Source of the DNA: an uncultured Caulobacterales bacterium
GTDB taxonomy: Bacteria > Pseudomonadota > Alphaproteobacteria > Caulobacterales > Caulobacteraceae
NCBI GenBank assembly: GCA_903900155.1
Contig: CAIUMD010000014.1
Location: forward strand, 47,287 to 111,286
DNA length: 64,000 nucleotides
Reading direction: 5' to 3'
Shown: piece after piece, positions 7,358-15,233 of the stretch
How positions within the stretch are numbered: position 1 is the stretch's first letter
Layout of the letters: each line of letters opens with the position of its first letter
Position numbers and translations under genes: made by a program
The notes under the pieces: generated by a model
Told to the model about the DNA's origin: nothing
Database searches by the model: none
What the model saw: only the letters and a program-made list of their open reading frames with translations

Positions 7358-8296
7358 ATGGCGCAACCGTCCTCGTACCTGGGCTGGAAGATCGACTACG
7401 CCAACCCGCCGGGCGAGCCCGCCTATCTGGATCCGGGCTCGATGCACTGGCGGGTGTACAAGAACCCGATCGCCCTGGCGGTCGGGGGCGTGGCCGCCGT
7501 GCTGCTGGAGTTCGCCGACGCCCGGATCCGCTCGGGCGTCTGGGACCACTCGACCTACAAGGTTGACCCGATCGGCCGCTCCAAGCGCACCGGCATCGCC
7601 GCCATGGTCGGGGTCTATGGCCCGCAGGCCGCCGCGCGGCGGGTGATCCAGGGCGTCACCAACATGCACACGCGCGTGGTGGGCCAGACGCCCGGCGGCG
7701 AGGCCTACAAGGCGCTGGACGTCGAACTGCTGGACTGGGTCAGCGCCACGGCCGGCTACGGCTTCCTCAACGCCTACGACCGCTTCGTCGAACCGCTGAC
7801 GCAGGCCGAGAAGACCCGCTTCTACGAAGAGGCGCACCCGATCGCGCGGCTGTACGGGGTGAAGTACTCGCCCTCCTCCCAGGCCGACTTCATGGCCATG
7901 ATGGAGAAGCTGGCCCCGCGCTTCGAGCCGCACCCGATCGTCGGGGAGTTCCTGGACATCATCCAGTCGGGCAAGGCCGCGCCCGCCGCGCCGAAGTTCC
8001 TGCACAAGGCCCTGGCGCGGGCGTCGGTGTCGCTGCTGCCGCCGATCGTGCGCGAGCGGCTTGGGCTGGGCCCCGAGTACGATCTCTCCACCGTCGACCG
8101 CCTGGCCCTGAAGGCCGCCGGCCGGCTGGCCGAAAAGATCCCGGTGAGGAGCTCCCCGCCCAGCCAGGCCAGCCTGCGCCTGGGTCTGCCGTATGATTTC
8201 CTGTACCGCGGCCGCGCCGAGCAGAAGCGGCTGCTGGCCGCCTCTACTTCTTCAGGTACTTATCCAGGAAGTCCACGTACGCATCCGACGCCTTGA
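7358..8296 (+). CDS. Oxygenase MpaB family protein (DUF2236)
   Basis: 312 residues from ATG 7358-7360, preceded by GGGGAAGGAG. Matches the MpaB/latex-clearing-protein (DUF2236) family: DPGSMHWRVYKNPIALAVGG near the start, then NMHTRVVGQTP with the candidate heme-ligand His, then VSATAGYGFLNAYDRF. Members include heme b oxygenases such as MpaB, which cleaves a prenyl chain, and Lcp, which cleaves rubber. Substrate here is unknown. The last 18 codons run over the convergent S9 peptidase gene (53-bp tail-to-tail overlap) and are compositionally unlike the family, so the C-terminus may be a recent extension. Confidence 0.85.
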   Translation: MAQPSSYLGWKIDYANPPGEPAYLDPGSMHWRVYKNPIALAVGGVAAVLLEFADARIRSGVWDHSTYKVDPIGRSKRTGIAAMVGVYGPQAAARRVIQGVTNMHTRVVGQTPGGEAYKALDVELLDWVSATAGYGFLNAYDRFVEPLTQAEKTRFYEEAHPIARLYGVKYSPSSQADFMAMMEKLAPRFEPHPIVGEFLDIIQSGKAAPAAPKFLHKALARASVSLLPPIVRERLGLGPEYDLSTVDRLALKAAGRLAEKIPVRSSPPSQASLRLGLPYDFLYRGRAEQKRLLAASTSSGTYPGSPRTHPTP

Positions 8297-10142
8297 TGCG
8301 GTTGTCGCGCTTGAGGAAGCCGTGGCCCTCGTCGGGGAACACCACGTACTCGACCGGCGTGCCGCCCGCCTTGACCTCGGCGACCAGTTCGTCGCTCTCG
8401 ACCTTGAGCACGCGCGGGTCGTTGGCGCCCTGGATGACCAGCAGCGGCTTCTTGATGTTCTTGGCGTGGAACAACGGCGAGATGGCGCGGTGGCGGACGC
8501 CGTCGGTGGCCGGGTCGCCCATCTCGTCATAGAGCGACTCCTTGAACGAGGCCCACCACGGCGGGATCGAGGTCAGGGTCCGCACCCAGTTGGTCACCCC
8601 GAAGATGTCGATGCCGGCGTCGAACACGTCCGGCTGGAAGGCCAGGGCCGCGGCGGTCATGTAGCCGCCGTACGAGCCGCCCACCACCGCGATGCCGTCG
8701 TCGGCGATCCAGTCCATACCCTGCAGCCAGGCCTTGGAGGCCACGACGTCCTTCAGGTCGACGTCGCCGTGCTTCTTGTCGTCCAGGTGGAAAAAGGTCT
8801 TGCCGTAGCCCGACGAGCCCCGGTTGTTGATCGCATAGACCGCGTAGCCGTGGTTCACCAGGTGCTGGACCATGGGGTTGTAGCCCTTGCGGCTCTGGCC
8901 GCCGGGACCGCCGTGGACCAGCACGATGGCCGGGACCGGCTTGGCCGCCGAGGCGTCCTTGGGCCGGTACAGCACGCCCGGCACCTCCAGCCCGTCATAG
9001 CTCTTGAAGCGCGCTACGCTGGCCTCGACCAGGTCGCTCTCGGCGATGGCCGGGTTCTGGGCCTTGGTCAGGCGCTTGGCCTGGCCGGTCTTGAGGTCGG
9101 CCACGAAGATGTCCACCGGCGAGGTGTCAGAGGCTACGGCGACGGCGATGGCGCTTTCGTCGCGATTGAACCGCACCGCGCCGATGTCGCCGTCCGGCAG
9201 GCCGGTCAGCTTCACCGCCTGGCCGGTCTTCTGGTCCAGCAAGGTCAGCTGCGTCGACGCATCGGCGTTCAGGGCCGAGACGCGGTAGCGTCCCGACTTG
9301 GAGAAGCTGACATCCTGCACGTCCCAGTCGGCCTTGATCAGCGAGGCCTTGGCGCCGCCGGCCAGGGTGTAGGTCCAGGCCTGGTTGAACTCGCCGTGCT
9401 CGTCGGTGGCGAAGACCAGCGCCTTACTGTCCGGCGTGAAGCCATAGACATCGTACGAGACATTGCCGGTGTGCGGCGTGATCAGCTTGGGCTCGCCCTT
9501 GGCCTTCAGGTCGACCAGATAGAGGTTGCCGTCGGCGCTGGTGCGCGGCTTGGACAGGGCCAGGGTCCCGCCATCCGGCGAGACGCCGCCCAATTCATAG
9601 CCCGAGTTCTGGAACACCAGGGTGCGGGCATAGGTCTTGGCGTCATAGGCGTAGACGTCGAAGGTCTTGGCGTCGCGCTCGTTGGTGTAGAGCCAGAACT
9701 GGTCGCCCGAGGGGCCCCAGCCCACGAAGCCGGCCTTGACCTTGTCGCCCGGCGTCAGGTCCTTCACCGCCCCGTCCAGGCCGCGCACATAGACGTGGCT
9801 CAGCTCGTTGCCGCCGCCGTCGGCGCTGAACAGGATGCGGGCGTCCTTGGGGAACCAGCTGACCGCGAAGGTGGCGTTGGTGTTCGAGGTCGTCAGCGGC
9901 GTCGCCGCCCCGCCCGTCACCGGCAGGGCGTAGACGTTATAGACTCCGGTCTGGTCGCCGGAGATCAGCAGGCTCTTGCCGTCCGGCGAAAAGCTGAAGC
10001 CCGCGTCGGGCGCGGCCCTATAGCTGGTGGTCTCGTAAAACGCCTTGGCCGAATAGGTCTTCACCTGGGCCAGAGCCGCGGGCGCGACGCCGCCCATCAG
10101 CAGCGCCGCGCCCAGCGCGATCGACATCGAACGAAGCTTCAT
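8244..10142 (-). CDS. Secreted S9-family prolyl oligopeptidase-like peptidase
   Basis: 632 residues. Residues 1-26 are a Sec signal peptide ending APAALAQ. A beta-propeller region (about 30-370) has recurrent WD-like FSPDGK/FTPDSK strands. The C-terminal alpha/beta hydrolase contains the nucleophile GGSYGGY (near residue 490), then ANDPRV with the likely catalytic Asp, and DEGHGF with the catalytic His. Such dipeptidyl or acylaminoacyl peptidases degrade oligopeptides in the periplasm. Length and triad are intact. Its 3' end overlaps the convergent MpaB-like gene. Confidence 0.92.
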   Translation of the reverse strand: MKLRSMSIALGAALLMGGVAPAALAQVKTYSAKAFYETTSYRAAPDAGFSFSPDGKSLLISGDQTGVYNVYALPVTGGAATPLTTSNTNATFAVSWFPKDARILFSADGGGNELSHVYVRGLDGAVKDLTPGDKVKAGFVGWGPSGDQFWLYTNERDAKTFDVYAYDAKTYARTLVFQNSGYELGGVSPDGGTLALSKPRTSADGNLYLVDLKAKGEPKLITPHTGNVSYDVYGFTPDSKALVFATDEHGEFNQAWTYTLAGGAKASLIKADWDVQDVSFSKSGRYRVSALNADASTQLTLLDQKTGQAVKLTGLPDGDIGAVRFNRDESAIAVAVASDTSPVDIFVADLKTGQAKRLTKAQNPAIAESDLVEASVARFKSYDGLEVPGVLYRPKDASAAKPVPAIVLVHGGPGGQSRKGYNPMVQHLVNHGYAVYAINNRGSSGYGKTFFHLDDKKHGDVDLKDVVASKAWLQGMDWIADDGIAVVGGSYGGYMTAAALAFQPDVFDAGIDIFGVTNWVRTLTSIPPWWASFKESLYDEMGDPATDGVRHRAISPLFHAKNIKKPLLVIQGANDPRVLKVESDELVAEVKAGGTPVEYVVFPDEGHGFLKRDNRIKASDAYVDFLDKYLKK

Positions 10143-10230
10143 CGCCGTTTCCCCCGGATTGTTGCAGGCGGCGAGCTTAACCCCTGGCGGTCGACTGGCA
10201 ACCGCTCAACCGGAGACCATAAAATCCGAT

Positions 10231-10254
10231 CATCCCCGCGAAAGCGGGACCCAA
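10231..10254. repeat. Half-copy of the CATCCCCGCG...GCGGGACCCA repeat
   Basis: CATCCCCGCGAAAGCGGGACCCA is a small hairpin unit similar to each arm of the repeat at 40151-40265. It stands alone here, next to the larger element at 10271-10447. Confidence 0.5.
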
Positions 10255-10270
10255 GCTGAGCGAACGGTAT

Positions 10271-10447
10271 CCCACACTCCAAAATCCGCCTTCCTAGGCC
10301 TTGTGCCTAGGACCCATGGCGCGGCTTGGCGTGGCGTTTCTGGATTGCCCCCGTCCAGGTGGACAAGAGCCTGCCCGATCAGCTGTTTCTGAACGATGGG
10401 TCCTGGGCACAAGGCCCAGGAAGGCAGGTTTTGGTGGAGCGGTGTGG
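10271..10447. repeat. MITE-like element with long terminal inverted repeats
   Basis: The left end (TTCCTAGGCCTTGTGCCTAG, GACCCAT) and right end (ATGGGTC, CTGGGCACAAGGCCCAGGAA) form an imperfect inverted repeat of about 45 bp per arm around a core of about 75 bp. Each arm also folds into its own hairpin. It fills most of the 308-bp gap between the peptidase promoter region and the 3' end of the next gene. There is no transposase and no ORF of its own. Confidence 0.65.
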
Positions 10448-10450
10448 GGT

Positions 10451-11104
10451 TCAGTCCTCGTCGTCGAAGCCTTCGTCATCGACCTCAGGCGCCACAGCCT
10501 TCTCCACCTTCGGCGCCTTGCGTTTCACGAACCGCAGGGCCGTGTAACTCGACGAAAACGCACACACCTTGGTGTCCACAAAGCCGAGGCCCCGCACGGC
10601 CTCCAGGATCTCGACGTCCTTCAGCGGCGCGCCCTTGCCTTTCTGGGCCACGATCCAGATCGCGCCCTTGGGCCCCAACGCGCCTTCCCAATCCTCGATG
10701 CGGTCGAAGTCGGCCAGGTCCTCGACGCCCAGGAACAGGAGGTCGACGTCTTCCTCGGCCTCGCCCAGTTCGATGCGGGTCTCCAACTCGGCGATGAAGG
10801 CCTCGTCCTCGACGCCGTCGACCACCACGGTCATGCCCGGCTTCACGCCCAGCTTGTCCAGGCGCGAGGGCGGGTTCCAGATGGCGTGCAGCCACTTCTC
10901 GGCCTGGCCGGCGTCCAGCGTGAAGCGGGTGCCGTCGCTCAGGACCAGGTCATCGCCCTCGGTGCGGATATTGCGCAGCGCGTGGCCCTGGTAGATGCCG
11001 CGCACCGCCCCGCGGAAGATCAGCTTGGGCGGCTCCCACAGGAGCTTGCCCTCGCTCTCGCCGTCGGACAGCTGGCCCCAGACGCCGCTCGCTTCCTTGC
11101 CCAT
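10451..11104 (-). CDS. Conserved hypothetical protein
   Basis: 217 residues from ATG 11102-11104. The first half has WGQLSDGESEGKLLWEPP and RGAVRGIYQGHALRNI, the middle has KLGVKPGMTVVVDGVEDEAF, and the C-terminal tail is acidic (EVDDEGFDDED). The GxKPGMxVxV segment and the following GPKGAIWIVAQKGKG resemble the Rossmann-like fold of DUF3052-type proteins, but I am not certain of the family. No signal peptide or membrane helix. It lies 2 bp downstream of the crotonase gene on the same strand and is probably co-transcribed. Function unknown. Confidence 0.75.
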   Translation of the reverse strand: MGKEASGVWGQLSDGESEGKLLWEPPKLIFRGAVRGIYQGHALRNIRTEGDDLVLSDGTRFTLDAGQAEKWLHAIWNPPSRLDKLGVKPGMTVVVDGVEDEAFIAELETRIELGEAEEDVDLLFLGVEDLADFDRIEDWEGALGPKGAIWIVAQKGKGAPLKDVEILEAVRGLGFVDTKVCAFSSSYTALRFVKRKAPKVEKAVAPEVDDEGFDDED

Positions 11105-11106
11105 GC

Positions 11107-11946
11107 TTACTTGCCTTTGAACTCGGGCTGACGCTTCTCGAGGATCGCGTCGACGCCTTCCATGTGGTCTTCGGTGTGGTGAGCGATGGCCTGGGCGGCT
11201 GCGCTCATCTCCATCAGGGTGTCGTAGCTGGCGGTCTGGCCGTGCTTGAGCAGGCTCTTGGCCATGCGCAGGGCGTGCGGCGGCTGCTGAGCGATCCGCG
11301 TCGCCAGGGCCATGGCCTCGTCCATCAGCGTATCGGCCGAGACGGCGCGGCTGATCAGCCCCCACTCGGCCGCCTTGGCCGCATCGATGACGTCGCCGGT
11401 AAAGAGCAGTTCGGCCGCTCGGCTCATGCCCACGGTGCGCGGCATCAGCCAGGCGCCGCCGTCGCCGGGGATCAAGCCGAGCTTCAGGAAGGTGACGCCG
11501 AACTTGGCCGTGTCGGCGGCGATCCGGATGTCGGTCATGCAGGCCACATCGCAGCCCAGGCCGATCGCCGCCCCGTTCACCGCCGCGATCGACGGGACCT
11601 CCAGGCCATAGATGGCCCGGACGATGCGGTGGATGTTCTTGCGGTAGCCGTCGCGCACGGCCACGCCGTTGCCGCCGAACGCGCCCTCGCGGGCCTTCAT
11701 CGCCTTGACGTCGCCGCCGGCCGAGAAGGCCTTGCCCGCGCCGGTCAGGATCACGCAGCGGATGTCCTGGTCGTCGTTGATCGCCTCGCAGGCCGCCGCG
11801 ACCTGGTCGCCGTCGCCCGGCGCGCCCAGGGCGTTCATCGCCTCGGGGCGGTTCAGGGTCAGAATGGCGACGTGGCCGCGCTTTTCGGTGAGGATCAGGG
11901 ACAAGGTGGACGCTCCTGCTGTGCTTTTCTGATTTTCCCCTTCCAT
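11107..11946 (-). CDS. Enoyl-CoA hydratase/isomerase (crotonase) family protein
   Basis: 279 residues. Crotonase core: LTLNRPEAMNAL, the oxyanion-hole segments AFSAGGDVKAM and VNGAAIGLGCDVA, and LGLIPGDGGAWLMPR. Aligned by eye to mitochondrial enoyl-CoA hydratase, the second catalytic Glu (E164) matches E179, but the first (E144) is replaced by F153. This suggests an isomerase-like or other crotonase reaction rather than simple hydration. Acts on acyl-CoA thioesters in the cytoplasm. Probably the first gene of a two-gene unit with the downstream hypothetical gene. Confidence 0.88.
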   Translation of the reverse strand: MEGENQKSTAGASTLSLILTEKRGHVAILTLNRPEAMNALGAPGDGDQVAAACEAINDDQDIRCVILTGAGKAFSAGGDVKAMKAREGAFGGNGVAVRDGYRKNIHRIVRAIYGLEVPSIAAVNGAAIGLGCDVACMTDIRIAADTAKFGVTFLKLGLIPGDGGAWLMPRTVGMSRAAELLFTGDVIDAAKAAEWGLISRAVSADTLMDEAMALATRIAQQPPHALRMAKSLLKHGQTASYDTLMEMSAAAQAIAHHTEDHMEGVDAILEKRQPEFKGK

Positions 11947-12083
11947 AGACGGGTTTGCCGCCGCCGTGCAGCCTGACGCGACGAGACGACCGGTGCGATC
12001 ACGCCGATCACGAAAACGCGATTGGCGTGGCGGCTCGACCCGACATTGAAATGGCTTCTGGGACGAGGACGAGGCTGCGGCGA

Positions 12084-12446
12084 ATGACCGAGCACGCGAA
12101 GGCCCGACACGTGTTGATTATCGAGGATGAAATCCTCGTCGCGTTCGAGGTCGAAGCTCTTCTGGCGGAGATGGGCTTCACGAGTTTCGATATAGCCGAC
12201 AGCGCGGCTGACGCGCTGACCCTGGCGATCGCCAATCCCCCCGACCTGATCACCGCCGACTACCGCATCGTGGGCGGCACCGGACTCGAGGCCGTCGAGG
12301 CCATCGAGAGCCGGCTGGGGCGCATCCCCGTGGTCTATGTCACCGGCAACGCCGACCAGCTGCGCGGGCGCGTACAGCCGATCGTCGACAAGCCGATCTC
12401 GCCGCGCGTGCTGGCCGAAGCGTGCGCCCGGGCTTCGACCACCTAG
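12084..12446 (+). CDS. Single-domain response regulator
   Basis: 120 residues consisting only of a receiver domain. The acidic pocket is in HVLIIEDEIL, the phosphoacceptor Asp in ITADYRIVGG, the conserved Thr in VVYVTGNA, and the Lys in IVDKPIS. There is no output domain, so it probably acts by protein-protein contact or as a phosphate sink in a His-Asp relay. No kinase gene is adjacent. An in-frame ATG 33 bp upstream (12051) is an alternative start; the chosen one has GAGG-rich sequence before it. Divergent from the crotonase gene. Confidence 0.85.
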   Translation: MTEHAKARHVLIIEDEILVAFEVEALLAEMGFTSFDIADSAADALTLAIANPPDLITADYRIVGGTGLEAVEAIESRLGRIPVVYVTGNADQLRGRVQPIVDKPISPRVLAEACARASTT

Positions 12447-12449
12447 AGG

Positions 12450-12621
12450 TTGCGTCGTCCGCATCGCCGATCCCAAGACCCTGATGCTGCCCGACCGGCG
12501 CGGCAACAACCGCACCGACAGCCTGCGCAACATCGTCCACGACCCGCGCGTGGCGCTGCTGTTTCTGATCCCCGGCTCGGGTGCCACCCGCCGACCGCGC
12601 CGATCACGCGCCGAACGCTAA
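12450..12621 (+). pseudogene. Remnant of a PNPOx-like FMN-dependent protein
   Basis: The frame reads RIADPKTLMLPDRRGNNRTD and then SLRNIVHDPRVALLFLIPGSG, the central strand-turn block of the MSMEG_1061-type pyridoxamine 5'-phosphate oxidase family. The family is normally about 200 residues. Here the N-terminal third and everything after IPGSG are missing, and no start codon belongs to it. It sits between the response regulator stop and the antiporter 3' end. I read it as a decaying fragment. Confidence 0.6.
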
Positions 12622-14153
12622 CTCTCCTCGATCTGGCGCTCGTCCTCGCGGCTGATCGAGACTTCCTCGAAATCCCGCTCCTCCTGCAGGATCAGGAAGG
12701 CGTCGGCGCCGCCGCCGCCCGACAACCGCAGCTCCTCCAACCGCAGGCGCTGGCCGTGGATGGCCTTGAGGCCGATGGTGCGGCGCGCCTCCAGCGGGCC
12801 GGTCGCGGGCGGGACGCCGATGGGCACGGCGGCGAAACGATAGCGCCAGTGGTCGACGGCCTCGCCGGTGCGGCCGTCCAGCACCCGCAGGGCCGCGCCG
12901 GCCAGGTCGGCGCGCAGGCGCACCAGCTCCTCGCCCAGGGCGTCCTCGCGGTCCAAGCCCATCAGGCGGATCAGCGGCGTCAGGGTCAGGCCTTGCAGCA
13001 CCAGGGTGGCCAGCACCACGGCGAAGGCGGTCAGCACGACCAGGTCGCGCTGCGGGAAGTTGGCCGGCAGGGCGAAGGCCGTCGCCAGGGTGACCAGGCC
13101 CCGCATGCCGCACCAGCCGACCAGCACGCCTTGCTTGAGGCTGGCGGCCGGATAGCCGCCGCGCAGGCTGTGGAACGTCTGGGCCAGACGGATGTAGACC
13201 AGCACCCAGACCATCCGCACGACGATCAGGCAGGCGACCACCGCCAAAGCGAAGATCGCCGCTTCCATCAGCCGGCCGCGATCCATGGCCGTGACGATGG
13301 TGCGCGCCTGGAACCCCATCAGCAGAAAGGCGACCACGTTCAGCAGGAACACCGCCGAGGTCCAGACGGCGAAGCTGTGGATGCGCATGCGCGGCGGGGT
13401 GCGCATGGCGGCCGTGCTGGCCACGGTCATGGCGAAGGCCACCAGGCACAGCACCGGCGACACGCCCAGCCGCTCGGCCAGCACCCAGCAGCCGAAGGCG
13501 ACGACGAACTCCATGACGTTGCCGCCCAGGGTGCCGGTGACGAACGGACTGAGGAACCGCAGCACCCGCGCCAGCAGCATGCCCAGGATGATCCCGCCCG
13601 GCGCGGCCAGAGAGAGCTTCACGCCCAGGGCCGGATCGATGCCGCCCTTGGCCTGGAAGGCCAGGGCCGCCGAAAACAGCAAGAGGGCCGAGGCGTCGTT
13701 CAGCAGGCTCTCGCCCTTCAGCACCGCGATCGAGCCGCGCGGCATCCGCACGCTGCTGAGCACGGCAGTGGCGGCCGCGGCGTCCGGCGGGGCGACGATC
13801 GCGCCCAGGGCGACGGCGGCGGCGATCGGCAGCCCGGCCATGACCACGCCCAGCCAGGCCACCGCCCCGGCGCTCAAGCCCACGGCCACCACGACCAGGG
13901 CGAACAGCGGCCGCCACAGCCCGCGGATATCGGCCATCGGGAAATCGAAGGCCGCGTCCACCAGGGCCGGGGCCAGGAACAGGGCCAGGGCGGTATGCGG
14001 CTCGATCGAGATGTTCGGCGCGCCGGGGACCAGGGCCAGGCACACCCCGGCGGCGGCCAGCATGGTCGGATATGGCGCCTTGATGCGTCGCGAGACCTGC
14101 AGCAACAGGACCGCGATGCCCACCAGGGCCAGCAGGCTCTCGAAGAAACTCAC
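12618..14153 (-). CDS. CPA1-family Na+/H+ antiporter
   Basis: 511 residues with about 12 hydrophobic helices. Family marks are LFLAPALVDAAFDFPM in the third to fourth helix, IVAPPDAAAATAVL (helix 5 DxxA region) and LKGESLLNDASALLLF (helix 6 ND motif). The cytoplasmic C-terminal tail (about 400-511) is charged and ends EEVSISREDERQIEES. It exchanges Na+ or K+ for protons across the inner membrane. It starts with GTG at 14151-14153, 18 bp after the stop of the frameshifted upstream gene, so the two were probably an operon. Confidence 0.92.
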   Translation of the reverse strand: MSFFESLLALVGIAVLLLQVSRRIKAPYPTMLAAAGVCLALVPGAPNISIEPHTALALFLAPALVDAAFDFPMADIRGLWRPLFALVVVAVGLSAGAVAWLGVVMAGLPIAAAVALGAIVAPPDAAAATAVLSSVRMPRGSIAVLKGESLLNDASALLLFSAALAFQAKGGIDPALGVKLSLAAPGGIILGMLLARVLRFLSPFVTGTLGGNVMEFVVAFGCWVLAERLGVSPVLCLVAFAMTVASTAAMRTPPRMRIHSFAVWTSAVFLLNVVAFLLMGFQARTIVTAMDRGRLMEAAIFALAVVACLIVVRMVWVLVYIRLAQTFHSLRGGYPAASLKQGVLVGWCGMRGLVTLATAFALPANFPQRDLVVLTAFAVVLATLVLQGLTLTPLIRLMGLDREDALGEELVRLRADLAGAALRVLDGRTGEAVDHWRYRFAAVPIGVPPATGPLEARRTIGLKAIHGQRLRLEELRLSGGGGADAFLILQEERDFEEVSISREDERQIEES

Positions 14154-14171
14154 GCGGCGGGCTCCGAACGG

Positions 14172-14470
14172 TCAGGCATCGTAGCGGAACCCCTCGACAT
14201 TCTCGTCGGCGACCGGCGCCTCCAGGCTCTTGCCGACGGCCATCCTGGACAAACGCACGTCGCCCACCGGCAGCGTAGGCTCGCCCTTGATGCGGCAGAC
14301 GAACAGAGCAGGTCGGTGTCGACGCTCGGCACCCCGCCGACGATGTTGCGGACATGGTCGCCGCGCCGCTCGTTGGTCTTCACGAACAGCCGGTTGTGGA
14401 TCGGCGCGGCCCGGCCGTCCGCGCCCTTGCCGTCGCCGGTCATGCCGCGTCGCGTCAGGTCACCGACCAT
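14172..14470 (-). pseudogene. Frameshifted small hypothetical gene
   Basis: From ATG 14468-14470 the frame reads MVGDLTRRGMTGDGKG, then FVKTNERRGDHVRNIVGG and VDTDLL. It then loses sense. A neighbouring frame continues FVCRIKGEPTLPVGDVRLS and KSLEAPVADENVEGFRYDA before a TGA at 14172-14174. The shift falls at about 14303-14312. Joined, it would be about 98 residues. I do not recognise the family. The shift may be a true mutation or a sequencing error; it lies directly upstream of the antiporter. Confidence 0.5.
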
Positions 14471-14525
14471 CGATCTCTCCGACTCTTTCCCGTCAGGACA
14501 ACCGATCGACGGCCGAATACCAAGA

Positions 14526-14558
14526 CAAAAGCGGCCCCGGGGTCTCCCCCGGGGCCGC
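14526..14558 (-). terminator. Rho-independent terminator after dksA
   Basis: On the minus strand a 12-bp perfect stem (GCGGCCCCGGGG, 4-nt loop, CCCCGGGGCCGC) is followed by TTTTGT. It lies 35 bp after the dksA stop. Confidence 0.8.
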
Positions 14559-14592
14559 TCGGAAACACAACAGTCCCCCTGCAGGGCCGCTT

Positions 14593-15021
14593 TTAGTCGT
14601 CGCGATGGACGCGCTCGCGGCGCTCGTGCCGTTCCTGGGCTTCGACGCTCATGGTCGCCGTGGGGCGAGCATCCAGTCGAGCCAGGCCGATGGGCTCGCC
14701 CGTCTCCTCGCAATAGCCGTAGGAGCCGTCCTCGACTCGGCGCAGGGCCTGGTCGATCTTGGAGATCAGCTTCCGTTGACGATCGCGGGTACGGAGCTCA
14801 AGAGCCCGATCGGTTTCCGAGGACGCGCGATCTGCGAGATCGGCGTGGTTCTCGGTTTCTTTCTGGAGATGAGTGACCGTCTCGCGAGATTCGCGAAGGA
14901 TCTCTTCTTTCCATGCCAGCAGCTTCTGCTTGAAATACTCAAGCTGCCGTTCGTTCATAAAAGGCTCGTCCTCGGAAGGACGGTAACCAGACTTCTCAAC
15001 AAGAACAGTGGCCGTTTGCAT
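14593..15021 (-). CDS. dksA: RNA polymerase-binding transcription factor DksA
   Basis: 142 residues from ATG 15019-15021 (MQTATVLVEKSGYRPSEDEP); another in-frame start lies 18 bp upstream. The coiled-coil tip motif is present (DLADRASSE, D61, D64, A66). The zinc-finger region reads YGYCEETGEPIGLARLDARP: of the four E. coli Cys positions only C104 remains, the others being T107, S125 and A128. This Cys-poor form is common in alphaproteobacteria. DksA binds the secondary channel of RNA polymerase and acts with ppGpp in the stringent response. Monocistronic, with a terminator downstream. Confidence 0.95.
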   Translation of the reverse strand: MQTATVLVEKSGYRPSEDEPFMNERQLEYFKQKLLAWKEEILRESRETVTHLQKETENHADLADRASSETDRALELRTRDRQRKLISKIDQALRRVEDGSYGYCEETGEPIGLARLDARPTATMSVEAQERHERRERVHRDD

Positions 15022-15233
15022 CAACGCCTCACGCCCCAATGAACTCAGCCCTTAAGGGCTGCGTGCTTATAGCAAAAGGTGAGCCGCGTTCAATGAACCT
15101 CGCGTGAGCGGCGCGTTCAGGTCGCGCCCCCCGCTCGCGAAGGCCATTTCCACGGCGCGGACGGGTGTGAAACGCGCGAGAAAGCCAAGCGTGGCAGGGA
15201 AAAACCGCTTTCAGGTTCCCTGCCCTCCGCATG

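Noticed and set aside
5762..8005. 747-codon open frame on the minus strand
   Set aside because: Covers the monooxygenase and MpaB-like genes antisense; both of those have clear family motifs.
8193..10259. 688-codon open frame on the plus strand
   Set aside because: Antisense to the S9 peptidase, which has signal peptide and catalytic triad.
12450..14876. 808-codon open frame on the plus strand
   Set aside because: Antisense to the CPA1 antiporter and into dksA; highly Gln/His/Arg-rich composition of a shadow frame. Only the first about 170 bp has a real remnant, in another frame.
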